DNA of 64,000 nt from Kitasatospora aureofaciens (GTDB taxonomy: Bacteria; Actinomycetota; Actinomycetes; Streptomycetales; Streptomycetaceae). The notes under the pieces are model-generated. The model searched no databases. It saw nothing but the letters and a program-made list of their open reading frames with translations, and had not been told where the DNA came from. Where the stretch lies: NCBI RefSeq assembly GCF_001188955.3, contig NZ_JPRF03000002.1, positions 62,001-126,000 of the forward strand, given 5' to 3'. Made by a program: the position numbers and the translations under genes. This document shows positions 32,990 to 41,465 of the stretch, piece by piece (positions within the stretch are counted from its first letter, which is position 1; each line of letters opens with the position of its first letter).

Positions 32990-34204
32990 TCACACACGAC
33001 TGTCTCGGAGGGCCTCCTGGGCGTCGCGGAGGCGGTCGGGCAGATCGCTCGTGCTCAAGACCGCCTCTCGCATGGCCCGGTGCTGTGCGGTTTCGGCCGG
33101 GCGGGACGCTCGAAGCCGAGAGTACGCGCCCCTTAGGTAGCGCCAGCCGTACTCCTCGGGCATGACCGGATCCTCTCCGTCCTCGATGGAGTCGAGGACC
33201 TGAGAGGAGAGCGCCCACAGGCCCTGGACGTCAACCTCCAGCGCGACGATCTCGCGGACCGTCAGGGCACGTTCGTCAGGCTGAGGGTGGTAGGTGACGC
33301 CGGACCAGCCGGCGAGGCCCGGCGATGAGCCGCCGTGGAAGGCCACGACGTCGGGGTGGGTCCAGGCCGTGGTGAACTTCTCCGTCTCCACATGGGGTCC
33401 GATAGGTTCGACGGCTTCAGGATTCTGCCGGTTGACCAGCACGGAAGGAGTCGTGAGGAGGTGCAGTGCCGTCGGCAGCGCCGACGACGGCCAGCTCTGT
33501 TCACGGAGCTCGTAGACCGACAGGACGTACTGCGGATCCTCGATCTTGGGCTGGCCGGGGACCGCGGCTTCCAGGAGAGCGTTGAGGCCGGCGCCAACCC
33601 ACGCTCGATCCGTCGGGTAGGTGCGGTAGCGCCAGAGAGCGAGCTCGGTGATGCTCTCGAGCGTCAGCTCCTCCGCCAGGTGCACCACGGCCACGCCGCA
33701 CGCCAGCAGGTGCGCGGTCGCGGAGCCCCCTGCCGGGTGCTCCAGTGGCAGCACTCGCTGCTCCAGCCCTCCGGGGCCTTCCGGATGAGGGAGAGCCTTC
33801 TCGAACACGGGTCGGAGCCGCGATCCCACGTAGGCCGGGATGAACTTGTGTGAGACCACTACGAAAGGTCCGGCCTGCTGCCCAGGCTCCGGGGCGGTGC
33901 CCGCTGGCTGGCGGGCCAGCTGGCTGTAGAAGGTCTCGCGCTGCTCGTCGGACGCCAGGTCCAGCGTCCGACTCAGCACCTCCTGCATCTCATCGTTGCA
34001 GGTGAGGCTTTCCCCGTGCTTCCGCCATTTGGTGACGGTGCGTGGGTCCACGCCCAGCTTCCTCGCGAACTCGCGGATCGAAAGCCCGAGCGTCTCCTGG
34101 AGTAGCCGCGCCTTCTGGCCAGTCCACCGGATCGCCGTGTCCACGGCCGCCTCCCCGTCTGTTCCCGCTGGTGTGGGCCTTGCCCGGTTCCACAGCAGTG
34201 CCAC
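32990..34204 (-). CDS. HTH (XRE-like) regulator with unknown C-terminal domain
   Basis: The product is 404 aa. The HTH is at about residues 28-65: ARLLQETLGLSIREFARKLG then VDPRTVTKWRKHG, a Cro/C1-type motif. The C-terminal 300 residues have no domain I know (AYVGSRLRPVFEKALPHPEG; WRYLRGAYSRLRASRPAETA). Similar proteins accompany secondary-metabolism or plasmid genes in Streptomyces. Its promoter region carries two GntR-type operators, so the GntR protein probably controls this operon too. No RBS is obvious at the ATG. Confidence 0.75.
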   Translation of the reverse strand: MALLWNRARPTPAGTDGEAAVDTAIRWTGQKARLLQETLGLSIREFARKLGVDPRTVTKWRKHGESLTCNDEMQEVLSRTLDLASDEQRETFYSQLARQPAGTAPEPGQQAGPFVVVSHKFIPAYVGSRLRPVFEKALPHPEGPGGLEQRVLPLEHPAGGSATAHLLACGVAVVHLAEELTLESITELALWRYRTYPTDRAWVGAGLNALLEAAVPGQPKIEDPQYVLSVYELREQSWPSSALPTALHLLTTPSVLVNRQNPEAVEPIGPHVETEKFTTAWTHPDVVAFHGGSSPGLAGWSGVTYHPQPDERALTVREIVALEVDVQGLWALSSQVLDSIEDGEDPVMPEEYGWRYLRGAYSRLRASRPAETAQHRAMREAVLSTSDLPDRLRDAQEALRDSRV

Positions 34205-34292
34205 GCGGAAGGCTCGCGCCCACCCATGGTGCTGTGGATCCTGATTGACGAACAGTCACGGGTGAAGCACCCACGGCCATCGCTGAAGCAAT

Positions 34293-34343
34293 TTCACTAG
34301 CGAAGGCCTTGACGGTCAAGCCCCAAACCTGTTCACTAGTGAA
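34293..34343. promoter_or_regulatory. Two GntR-type operators flanking a putative promoter
   Basis: TTCACTAGCGAA (34293-34304) and the perfect palindrome TTCACTAGTGAA (34332-34343) flank CTTGACGGTCAAG. On the minus strand TTGACC, 17 nt, then TGAAAT is a reasonable -35/-10 pair driving the gene at 34204, and the first operator overlaps its -10. On the plus strand TTGACG could face the other way. The motif is the same as at 31376. Confidence 0.65.
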
Positions 34344-34599
34344 ATCAGGAGGCCGCCTAGCGGCTCTCCAAGGCCCCCGAAATGGCTCCCTTACAGGGCT
34401 TATTCGGCGTGCCCAACCGCAGGTAGTCGCCGCCCACAGTCCGGGTGCCGGGTAGCTCCACCAAACCCATGCGGCTGCCACGCAGCAGCGCTGATGCGCT
34501 GTCCGCTCTCCAGGGCGCCGGGAGTTCCGGTCGGCCTGGCGGGCGGAGAGAGCACCGCAACGCGGCCCTCACCTTCTCCGTACAGACGAGGAGCACCTG
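34344..34599. other. Intergenic region between the two operon groups
   Basis: This contains no convincing gene. It should hold the plus-strand promoter for the backbone operon that starts at 34600, but no strong -10/-35 is seen. Confidence 0.4.
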
Positions 34600-35457
34600 A
34601 TGACCACCTCGATCGCGATCCCCACGGCCCGGGAGCGCAAGCGCCGGACCCGCACGACCAACGTCTCCTCCCAGCCGGCGCTCCGGGTGTCGAAGCTCCC
34701 CATCGCCTTGGTCCAGCTCACCCACCGCGCCGAGGTCCTGGCCTGCCCAGCCTGCCAGACCTGGTGCCCCCTGACCCTGAACAAGGGCACCAAGGAGTGG
34801 AAGATCGCCCCGCACCACACCGAGCGCGCCGGCACCCCCGGTGCCCGCCGCTGCAGCAACTCCAACCGGCTGGTCATCATCGACATCCCCTCGCTGGTCC
34901 GCTGGCAGGAGAAGCGGGTCGAGGCCAGCGCCGACGCCGCCGCCCGCCGGCCGACCAAGGTCCTGCGCAAGGTGAAAGCCCCGCTGCCCAAGGCGATCCA
35001 CCAGCTCACCCCGGCCGCGCCCACCGCCGACACCGCCCGCCGCACCTACGAGACGCACCGCACCCGGTGCGCGGCCTGCACCACCAGCAAGAAGGACGGC
35101 AGGCTTCGCGTCGTGCACTGCGCTGACGGCGAGCGCCTGGCCGTCACCTACCTCGAGCTGCTGCGTCAGGAGCCGGAACGCCGCGCCGCCCAGGCCCGGG
35201 CCGAGGAAGAGCAGCAGCTTGCCGAGCGCCGCCAGGCGAAGGAGCAGGTCAAGCAGCGCGCCGCCGAGTGGCCGGACGCGCGGGTGGACTTCCTGCTCGC
35301 GAAGCGCCGCCGGGCCCAGCACATCACCGGCCGTCTCGTCGAGCCGATCAAGGGCGCAGCGGTGCCGGTCGGAGCCCGCCCGATCGGCGCGGTGCGCAGC
35401 GCGGAGGACGTGCTGGCCGAGAACCCCATCCGGAAGCGCCAGCAGCTCTCCACCTGA
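34600..35457 (+). CDS. Unknown basic protein with two Cys pairs
   Basis: The product is 285 aa with GACGAGGAGCACC upstream of the ATG. The N-terminal half contains CPACQTWCPLTLNKG, and later RCAACTTSKK and a Cys in VVHCADGE, suggesting zinc-binding. The C-terminal half is a charged helix rich in Arg/Glu/Gln (about 190-235), probably coiled coil. No known family. It opens the plus-strand plasmid backbone. Confidence 0.65.
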   Translation: MTTSIAIPTARERKRRTRTTNVSSQPALRVSKLPIALVQLTHRAEVLACPACQTWCPLTLNKGTKEWKIAPHHTERAGTPGARRCSNSNRLVIIDIPSLVRWQEKRVEASADAAARRPTKVLRKVKAPLPKAIHQLTPAAPTADTARRTYETHRTRCAACTTSKKDGRLRVVHCADGERLAVTYLELLRQEPERRAAQARAEEEQQLAERRQAKEQVKQRAAEWPDARVDFLLAKRRRAQHITGRLVEPIKGAAVPVGARPIGAVRSAEDVLAENPIRKRQQLST

Positions 35458-35582
35458 CCAGCACCACGCCGGGCTCAGCCCGGTTCAACTGAACAGCACT
35501 CCATCAGCCCGCGGCGGCCCGGAATCTCCGGGTCGCCGCTTCGCATAGCCGTACAACCGACACCCGTACCGAGGAGACCGCG

Positions 35583-36008
35583 ATGCCCGAAACGACCGCC
35601 ACCATGCTGCTCACCGACGCCTACACCTGGTACTCGACCGGCCTGCGGGACCTCGTGCGGGAGCTGCTGGACGAGGCCGGCCTGGACATCAACGAGGACA
35701 CGGTCGACGACTTGTGCGGCGAGCTGTGGCTGCACGCGGCGGAGTTCACCGCGACCCGCTGTCTCTCCTTCACCGAGGTTCTGGATCTCCTGGATTGGAG
35801 CGCCGACGTCCTGGTGAACCGCCTGCGCAACCAGCCGGCGCCCATCCTCGCGGGCCGGCTCGGCACCGCCGCGGACCCGGCCGACGTCGCCGAGGTCGTC
35901 ACCAACGCGGTCGGCGAAACCGACTACCGGCCGGCCGCTCGCCCGCAGCGTCCCGCCACCACCAGCTTCGCCTTCGCACACCTAACCGCGCTGCGCTCTG
36001 CCGCCTGA
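35583..36008 (+). CDS. Unknown 141-aa protein
   Basis: It starts at an ATG with CGAGGAGACC upstream. Soluble, acidic and helical (LVRELLDEAGLDINEDTVDD), with conserved-looking Trp residues. No family is recognised; this type of small orphan is common on Streptomyces plasmids. Confidence 0.6.
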   Translation: MPETTATMLLTDAYTWYSTGLRDLVRELLDEAGLDINEDTVDDLCGELWLHAAEFTATRCLSFTEVLDLLDWSADVLVNRLRNQPAPILAGRLGTAADPADVAEVVTNAVGETDYRPAARPQRPATTSFAFAHLTALRSAA

Positions 36009-36103
36009 ACAGAGCTCTTCTCCTGCGACGCTGCCCGTCGCCTCCGCCCCGGCCTGCCGGTGCGGGGACGGCGGGGGGACGGCAGGAGCTGCCCTCAAAA
36101 AGC

Positions 36104-36135
36104 GACGGCCCCGGGATTGCCCTCCCGAGGCCGTC
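36104..36135. terminator. Hairpin after the 141-aa gene
   Basis: GACGGCC (36104-36110) and GGCCGTC (36129-36135) form a stem with an inner CGGGA/TCCCG stem. It is preceded by an A-run. Likely a terminator or a processing hairpin. Confidence 0.5.
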
Positions 36136-36165
36136 AACGTCGCGCCTAAGTAGGAGGCAACGACT

Positions 36166-36267
36166 GTGCTGCACAACATCATTGCACGCCCCGCCCTCAA
36201 CCTCGCCCCGGGTGACAGCGACCCGGACATGGACGAGGCCCTGCGCCGCGTCCGCGGTGGCCGGTGA
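36166..36267 (+). CDS. Small 33-aa protein
   Basis: A GTG at 36166 follows GTAGGAGG, 9 nt upstream, a strong ribosome-binding site. The product begins MLHNIIARPALNLAPGDSDP and ends with basic residues. It overlaps the next tiny frame (TGATGA). Function unknown; it may be a leader to the HATPase gene. Confidence 0.5.
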   Translation: MLHNIIARPALNLAPGDSDPDMDEALRRVRGGR

Positions 36268-36347
36268 TGACGGCCCGCAGCTTCGCCGGCGGCACGCCGG
36301 TGACCAAGCCCAGTACGCCGGCCAAGCCGAAGGGCGGCAAGCGATGA
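36267..36347 (+). CDS. Tiny 26-aa basic frame
   Basis: The ATG overlaps the previous stop and its own stop overlaps the HATPase ATG. The sequence TPVTKPSTPAKPKGGKR is basic. Its position in a chain of overlaps is the only support. Confidence 0.3.
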   Translation: MTARSFAGGTPVTKPSTPAKPKGGKR

Positions 36348-36841
36348 CCACCACCACCTACGGCACCGGCACCGTGCCCGGCCTGACCGCCCAGGAGCCG
36401 ATCCTGCCCGCCCCGCGCCCCGGCCTGTACCTGGTCCCCCGCCTCGGCGGGATCACCGCGCACCTGACGGCCGACCAGGACACCGTGCAGACCGTGCGGG
36501 CCCTGGCGCTGACCGTCCTGGTCGCCCACGGCGTCGACCTGGAGACCGCCGAGTCCGCGCAACTGGTCCTGTCCGAGCTGATCGGCAACGCGGTGCGCGC
36601 CTGCGGGGACCACGTCCCGCTGGTCGTGGAGATCTACCGCTCCCGAGGAGTGGACGCGGTCGTCACCGTCCACGACCCGCTCGCCGGCGCCGGCCCCCGC
36701 CGCACCGACACCACCCCCGACAGCGACGAGGCGGAGTCCGGCCGCGGCCTGCTCCTCCTCGACATCCTCGCCCCCGGCTGGACCGTCACGCCCTCGCCCA
36801 TCGGCAAGGCGATCCGCTGCCGCATCCCCGCGGCCGGCTGA
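36344..36841 (+). CDS. HATPase_c (anti-sigma-factor-like) ATP-binding protein
   Basis: The product is 165 aa with an N-box, LSELIGNAVRAC (about 77-87), a G1-like VVTVHDP, and GRGLLLLDILAPGW as G2 box. These fit the small Streptomyces HATPase_c proteins that act as anti-sigma factors or as ATP-binding partners in developmental regulation. A small gene chain precedes it; a WhiB gene lies two genes downstream. A plasmid copy could influence host development, but this is inferred. Confidence 0.85.
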   Translation: MTTTTYGTGTVPGLTAQEPILPAPRPGLYLVPRLGGITAHLTADQDTVQTVRALALTVLVAHGVDLETAESAQLVLSELIGNAVRACGDHVPLVVEIYRSRGVDAVVTVHDPLAGAGPRRTDTTPDSDEAESGRGLLLLDILAPGWTVTPSPIGKAIRCRIPAAG

Positions 36842-36859
36842 CCAACCACCCCTCCCCAC

Positions 36860-36903
36860 GCTCCCGCTGCGCCCCGGACCCCGGCCCGGGGCGCAGCGGG
36901 AGC
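36860..36903. terminator. Strong inverted repeat after the HATPase gene
   Basis: GCTCCCGCTGCGCCCCGG and CCGGGGCGCAGCGGGAGC form an 18-bp perfect stem with an 8-nt loop. It probably ends or processes the upstream transcript. Confidence 0.7.
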
Positions 36904-36930
36904 TCCTGAACTTCCCGGCCGGAGGCCACC

Positions 36931-37386
36931 ATGAAGCAGCGTTCCCGCATCTCCACTGACGCCCGCCGTGCGTACTACTGCGCGGACAGCACCCGCCGCT
37001 GGATCGCCCGGTGCATCGGCCCGCGCCGCGTCGGCGGCATCTACCGCGGCCCCTACGCCGGCGACGCCCCCTACGAGGTCTTGGCGATCGACCCGGGCCC
37101 GCGCGAGGGCTGGCCGACCTGGCAGATCACCGTGCGCACCGTCGGTGAGGACCGGATCCGCCGGCACTGCACCGCCTGGGACCACGAGCGCGACGTCGTC
37201 ATCAAGCAGCCCGAGGACGAGAACTTCGCCCAGGCCTGGGCGGCCTGGCAGCTGACCCACGACCCCGACCCGTGGACGCCGCGCGAGGCGGACAGCCCGG
37301 ATTGGCAGCACGTCCTGGACGAGATCGCCCACCCGGTGAGCACCGCCGCGTTCCAGAAGCTCGCCCACACCGCCCGCATCAGCTGA
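36931..37386 (+). CDS. Unknown 151-aa protein
   Basis: ATG preceded by GCCGGAGGCCACC. Aromatic-rich, soluble (YYCADSTRRWIARCIGPRRV; WQLTHDPDPWTPREADSPDW). No family recognised. It precedes the WhiB gene by 18 bp and is probably cotranscribed. Confidence 0.6.
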   Translation: MKQRSRISTDARRAYYCADSTRRWIARCIGPRRVGGIYRGPYAGDAPYEVLAIDPGPREGWPTWQITVRTVGEDRIRRHCTAWDHERDVVIKQPEDENFAQAWAAWQLTHDPDPWTPREADSPDWQHVLDEIAHPVSTAAFQKLAHTARIS

Positions 37387-37404
37387 CCGAGAGGAGCCCG
37401 CACC

Positions 37405-37689
37405 ATGAGCAAGATCATGCTCACGACCGCCGCCGAGACCGACTGGCGGAGGCGCGCTGTCTGCGCCGAGGAGGACCCGGAGCTGTTCTTCCCGATCGGC
37501 AACACCGGCCCGGCCCTGCTGCAGATCGAGGAAGCCCGGTCCGTCTGCCGTCGATGCCCGGTGATGGAGGAGTGCCTGACCTGGGCGCTGACGGCCGGTG
37601 AGGACGCCGGCGTCTGGGGCGGGATGTCGGAGGACGAGCGGCGGGCGATGAAGCGCCGCGCCGCCCGCAACCGCGCCCGCACCGCCTGA
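37405..37689 (+). CDS. WhiB-like iron-sulfur regulator
   Basis: The product is 94 aa. The four cluster cysteines are C20, C48, C51 and C57 (C-x27-CxxC-x5-C), followed by GVWGG (69-73) and a basic tail (RAMKRRAARNRARTA), the canonical Wbl layout. Wbl proteins bind [4Fe-4S], partner with the main sigma factor and tune development or redox responses; plasmid copies are common in Streptomyces. The start has GAGAGGAG upstream. Confidence 0.96.
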   Translation: MSKIMLTTAAETDWRRRAVCAEEDPELFFPIGNTGPALLQIEEARSVCRRCPVMEECLTWALTAGEDAGVWGGMSEDERRAMKRRAARNRARTA

Positions 37690-37789
37690 CCCTCGCAGCG
37701 GTTGCTGTCGTTCGCCCCCGCCCCGGACGCCAGCGCGGGGGCGTTCGACGGTGCCCGACGCACCGCCCCGATAAGAGAGGACACCTTCG

Positions 37790-38380
37790 ATGGCGCTTCC
37801 TACCTGGATGCTCACCCACACCGACACCTTGAAGCCGGTGCCACTGGCCGCGCTTGGCCAGCTCTTGGTCTGGCTGGACAGCACGGAGAACAGGGTGGAC
37901 TGGAAGGCCGCCCGCCTGGCCCGCGAGATGGACCTGATCGAGGCCGAGCGCGCGCTGGAGGAGGCGCAGTACGGGCGGGAGAAGGCCCCCGCCGAGCGCG
38001 TCGTCCAGCTGCGCGAGCGCGTGGCCGACGCGCGCGGCCGCGCTGGCCTGGCCGCGCTGGTTGAAGAGCTTGCCGAGCGGACCCGGCTGCGGATCGCCGC
38101 GACCGCCAACCACCTGGGCACCGACGCCGACGACAGCGTGCTGCGGGCGCTGGCCGTCGACCTCAACCTCGGCATCCGCAACCTGATCGACGCCTTGGCC
38201 GGCACCGAGCACGTCCACCACCCGGCCGAGGCGCACCGCAACGCGGCCGCGGCCCTGGCCGAGCTGACCTCCGCGCGCCGGGCGGTCGAGGCCACCGGCG
38301 CTGCCCGTGACCTGCGTCGCTGGGCCGAGGCGGTGAAGCTCGCGCTCGACGTGACCAGGCTGACCGCCATCCCGGCCTGA
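37790..38380 (+). CDS. Unknown 196-aa helical protein
   Basis: ATG with AGAGAGGACACC upstream. It has long charged helices (EAERALEEAQYGREKAPAER; ERVADARGRAGLAALVEELA), likely coiled coil, then a helical C-terminus. No family known. It lies immediately before the coiled-coil membrane protein gene and may work with it. Confidence 0.6.
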   Translation: MALPTWMLTHTDTLKPVPLAALGQLLVWLDSTENRVDWKAARLAREMDLIEAERALEEAQYGREKAPAERVVQLRERVADARGRAGLAALVEELAERTRLRIAATANHLGTDADDSVLRALAVDLNLGIRNLIDALAGTEHVHHPAEAHRNAAAALAELTSARRAVEATGAARDLRRWAEAVKLALDVTRLTAIPA

Positions 38381-38415
38381 CCGATCCCCATCACGCGCAG
38401 TTGAGAGGAGCCCCT

Positions 38416-40485
38416 GTGGCGACCCGACGCACCCCGGCCCGACGCTCGGCGGGGACGAAGACCACCACCACGATGACCACCGCCGCGCCGGAGGCTGTTC
38501 CGGCGCCCCGTGAGCCCGAGCTCGACCAGGCCGCCGCTTCGACCCTTGTGGAAGCGGCTCAGGCCGAGGCCGAGCAGCTGCGTGCCACCGCGCAGGCCGA
38601 GGCCGAGCAGCTGCTCGAGGCGGCCCGCCAGCGGGTGGCCGACGCCGAGCAGCACGCCGAGCAGATCCAGGCGCAGGCCGACGCCGTCCTGGCCGGCGCC
38701 GAGCAGCAGGCCGCCGAGCGGAGCGCCGAGCTGGAGGAGCGGTTGCAGGCGGCGCGCGACGAGCTCGCCGACGCGGTCAAGCAGCGCACCGCCACCGAGC
38801 AGTCGGTTGCCCGGTTGCAGCGGCTGACGGAGCAGCAGCTCCAGGGCGCCGAGCAGACGGTGGCCCGGGCCCGGGCGATCGCCGAGGCCGACCTGGCCGC
38901 CGCTGAGCAGACGGTGGCCCACCGTCGCGAGGTCGCCGCCAAGCTCCACGGCGAGGCGCAGGCGGAGGCCGGCCGGATCGTGGCCGCCGGCCGTGAGCGG
39001 GCCCAGCAGCTCATCGCCGAGGCCGAGCTGGCCAAGAAGCAGGCCGAGGCGGAGGCCGCGGCGAGCACCGCGCACGCCGAGCAGCTGGTCGCCGACGCCA
39101 GGCAGCGCGCCGAGGAGCTGGTCGCCGCCGCCGAGCAGGACGCCACCGCCCGGCGCGAGTTGGCGGCGAAGGCCCGTGAGGAGGGCCGGGCCGACGCGGA
39201 GGCGTTGCGCGAGCAGGCCCGCGCGCAGGTCGAGGCCGCCGCGGAGGAGGCGGCGCAGCTGCTGGACGAGGCGCGGGAGCGGGCGGACGGGATCGCGGCG
39301 CAGGCCGAGGTGGAGGCCGACCAGCTCCGCCAGGAGGCGGCCGAGCTGCTGGCCGGCGCTGAGGCGCAGGCCACGGACGCGGTTGCCGAGGTGCGGGCGA
39401 TGGCGGAGGCGAAGGCCTCCGGCGAGATCGCCAAGGCGGAGACCGAGGCCGCCCAGCTCCTGGTCGCCGCCAAGGACGAGGCCTTCCAGCTGGTGGCCGC
39501 TGCCGAGGGGCGGGCCCGCGGGCTCGATCTCGCCAGTGGCCGGCAGCAGGAAGCGGCCGAGCAGCGGCTGGCGGCGATCCGTCGGGAGGCCGAGCGGGCC
39601 GAGGCCCTGGTCGCCAAGGCCCGGGTGCGCCAGAAGTTCGTCGACCTCTGGGGGCCGAGGGTCGCGCTGGGCGCGACGATCGTGCTGACCGCGTCCGGCG
39701 AGTTCGCTCTCGCTCGGCTGTCCGGCTGGCCCGCGGGGATCGCGTGGGCGCTGCCCCTGTCGATCGACGTCTACGTCGTCCAGAGCTTCCGCCGTCACCG
39801 GGACGTGCTGGGGGCGATCGTGCTGATGGTCGCCGCCAACGCCGTCTACCACCTGGCCAACGCCGGCTTGTTCGGCGTCGATGTCCACGGGCATCCGAAG
39901 TGGTGGCTCATTGTGACCGTCGCGGCGATCGCGCCGTGGGTGATGTGGCGCCTGCACCACATCACCCAGGAGGACGAGGACGGCTCCGACGAGGCCGGAC
40001 CGGACGCCGGTGAGAGTGAGACCGGCGAGGGCGAGGGTGAGATCGACGGGCCGCTGTACGTCGGTCTCACCGATGGCCTCGCCGCCCTCCCCGCCGGTCT
40101 CACGGCTGACGTGAACGGAACGCGAGACCGGGTTGAGACCTGGCCCGGCCTTCATGAGACCGAGGCCGGTGAGACCGCCCCGGTGATGAGACTGGTTGAG
40201 ACCGGCGACGGCGAGCGTGAGACCCGCAGGTCAGAGCGTGAGACCGATGCTGAGACCGGGCCGGGCGCGGCGCTGGTGAAGCGCACCGGTGAGACCCGGC
40301 GCCGCTCCGCGACCCAGGAGCTGGAGATCGAGGGCGAGGTCACTGCGCTGCTCAGTCTCATGTACCGCCGGGGCGACAAGGACGCGGTCTCACTGGACGA
40401 CGCGATGAAGGTCATCGGCAAGTCCCGGGCGACGGCCGGGCGGCGGCTTGAGACCGCCCGGGGCCGCTTCAAGCAGACCGGCTGA
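38416..40485 (+). CDS. Coiled-coil membrane protein with DUF2637-like domain (spread/transfer type)
   Basis: The GTG at 38416 has GAGAGGAG upstream, giving 689 aa. Residues about 40-400 are an Ala/Glu/Gln coiled coil of repeated AEAEQL-type units. Residues about 411-505 form membrane segments (ALGATIVLTASGEFALARLS; GAIVLMVAANAVYHLAN), which match DUF2637-type proteins common on Streptomyces plasmids and linked to plasmid spread. The C-terminal tail (about 535-690) is Glu-Thr-rich, ending in an HTH-like LDDAMKVIGKSRATAGRRLE. The DNA of that tail holds 14 TGAGACC/GGTCTCA motifs. A direct role in transfer is inferred. Confidence 0.8.
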   Translation: MATRRTPARRSAGTKTTTTMTTAAPEAVPAPREPELDQAAASTLVEAAQAEAEQLRATAQAEAEQLLEAARQRVADAEQHAEQIQAQADAVLAGAEQQAAERSAELEERLQAARDELADAVKQRTATEQSVARLQRLTEQQLQGAEQTVARARAIAEADLAAAEQTVAHRREVAAKLHGEAQAEAGRIVAAGRERAQQLIAEAELAKKQAEAEAAASTAHAEQLVADARQRAEELVAAAEQDATARRELAAKAREEGRADAEALREQARAQVEAAAEEAAQLLDEARERADGIAAQAEVEADQLRQEAAELLAGAEAQATDAVAEVRAMAEAKASGEIAKAETEAAQLLVAAKDEAFQLVAAAEGRARGLDLASGRQQEAAEQRLAAIRREAERAEALVAKARVRQKFVDLWGPRVALGATIVLTASGEFALARLSGWPAGIAWALPLSIDVYVVQSFRRHRDVLGAIVLMVAANAVYHLANAGLFGVDVHGHPKWWLIVTVAAIAPWVMWRLHHITQEDEDGSDEAGPDAGESETGEGEGEIDGPLYVGLTDGLAALPAGLTADVNGTRDRVETWPGLHETEAGETAPVMRLVETGDGERETRRSERETDAETGPGAALVKRTGETRRRSATQELEIEGEVTALLSLMYRRGDKDAVSLDDAMKVIGKSRATAGRRLETARGRFKQTG

Positions 40486-40489
40486 GACC
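40017..40489. repeat. Cluster of 14 TGAGACC motifs (candidate clt/TRS)
   Basis: Exact TGAGACC on the plus strand at 40017, 40134, 40155, 40170, 40197, 40218, 40239, 40251, 40290, 40449 and 40483, and its complement at 40063, 40096 and 40386; near-matches at 40122 and 40187. In a sequence of this composition well under one copy is expected in 473 bp. They occur mostly on one strand and are read as Glu-Thr. Streptomyces TraB translocases bind short 8-bp direct repeats (TRS) in the clt locus, so this is a candidate clt for the TraB at 45 kb. Confidence 0.65.
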
Positions 40490-40585
40490 GGGCCGGTCCC
40501 GCGAACCTGACGGTGCGACGGACGAGCGGCCCGGTCCCCGCCGGATCGTCACTGAGAGCAACACATGTGGTCGGCCGCTCCGGTG

Positions 40586-40616
40586 GCCACCAGGGCGCGG
40601 GATTCGCCCTGGTGGC
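40586..40616. terminator. Hairpin after the DUF2637-like gene
   Basis: GCCACCAGGGCG and CGCCCTGGTGGC form a perfect 12-bp stem with a 7-nt loop, followed by TTTC. A typical terminator-like structure. Confidence 0.7.
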
Positions 40617-40711
40617 TTTCCGAAGGTGCCGACGGCACCGAGCACCACCGTAGCGACCCGTGCATCCGGCCGGAGCCCGGGTCGGTCAACTTCCCCTTCC
40701 TGGAGGACCCC

Positions 40712-41227
40712 ATGAACCAGCACCACAAGAACGGGTGGACGTCGGAGCACCTGCTCCGGCCGCAGGGCACCAACCTGTACGCCGCCCAGCAGCGAGAGCG
40801 GCTGCGGCAGATGGCCAACGAGGTCCAGGCGCTGCTGCACGAGTACAAGTCGGCCCTGGAGAACATCCGATTCGAGGGTGACAAGCCCATGGAGGCGAAG
40901 GTCCGCGCATTCCGCGCGACCCGGCCGATGGCCGCCCTGGAAAAGCACCTGCGCGACGCGGTGAACGCGGCCGGAAAGATCGACGCCTCCTACAACCGCT
41001 TCTACGTGGAACTCCCGGTCAAGCGCGAGGCCCGCGCGAAGGCGAAGGCGCTCCAGAAGGCCAACAAGGCCGGGACCCAGAACGCGCAGGGAATCCAGGC
41101 GGTGAACACGGCGGCGAACCTGCACGGAATTTCCGCCGGGCTCGCCGAGAACCCGAACGGAAACGGTGACGGAACTCCGAAGGACCAGCCTCCGGCGACG
41201 TTCCTGGATTTCCTGAAGGAGGCATGA
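40712..41227 (+). CDS. Unknown 171-aa protein
   Basis: ATG at 40712 with TGGAGG upstream (in-frame codons further upstream lack one). Basic and helical (YAAQQRERLRQMANEVQALL), with a Gly/Asn-rich tail. No family known. Its TGA overlaps the next short gene's region. Confidence 0.6.
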   Translation: MNQHHKNGWTSEHLLRPQGTNLYAAQQRERLRQMANEVQALLHEYKSALENIRFEGDKPMEAKVRAFRATRPMAALEKHLRDAVNAAGKIDASYNRFYVELPVKREARAKAKALQKANKAGTQNAQGIQAVNTAANLHGISAGLAENPNGNGDGTPKDQPPATFLDFLKEA

Positions 41228-41228
41228 A

Positions 41229-41411
41229 ATGCCGCTCACTCCGGGGCAGCTCGCCCACTGGAATGCGCGGGTCTTGGCGGCCGGAACGAATGCGGAACGG
41301 GCGCCGGTCCTGTGGGACCTGGCCCGCGTGGTGGCCGGCAAGGACGAGGCCGCCTGGGCGGACCTGGTGCGCCTGCTCACCCAGTGGACGCAGGCCCGCG
41401 CCGGCTCCTGA
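41229..41411 (+). CDS. Unknown 60-aa protein
   Basis: AAGGAGG lies 8 nt before the ATG, overlapping the end of the previous gene, so it is likely translated. Helical and Trp-rich (LAHWNARVLAAG; WADLVRLLTQWTQARAGS). Unknown function. Confidence 0.6.
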   Translation: MPLTPGQLAHWNARVLAAGTNAERAPVLWDLARVVAGKDEAAWADLVRLLTQWTQARAGS

Positions 41412-41465
41412 CGACCCTGTCGGCGGGGTGACTCTTCGCGCTCACCGAAACCGCCGCGATGCCGC

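Noticed and set aside
34344..34599. tRNA gene or attachment site near the backbone start
   Set aside because: No cloverleaf and no integrase nearby; the stretch is GC-rich with small hairpins only.
36634..40155. Minus-strand reading frame of over 1100 codons across the WhiB to DUF2637-like genes
   Set aside because: Low-complexity Leu/Gly/Arg sequence opposite recognised genes with strong ribosome-binding sites.
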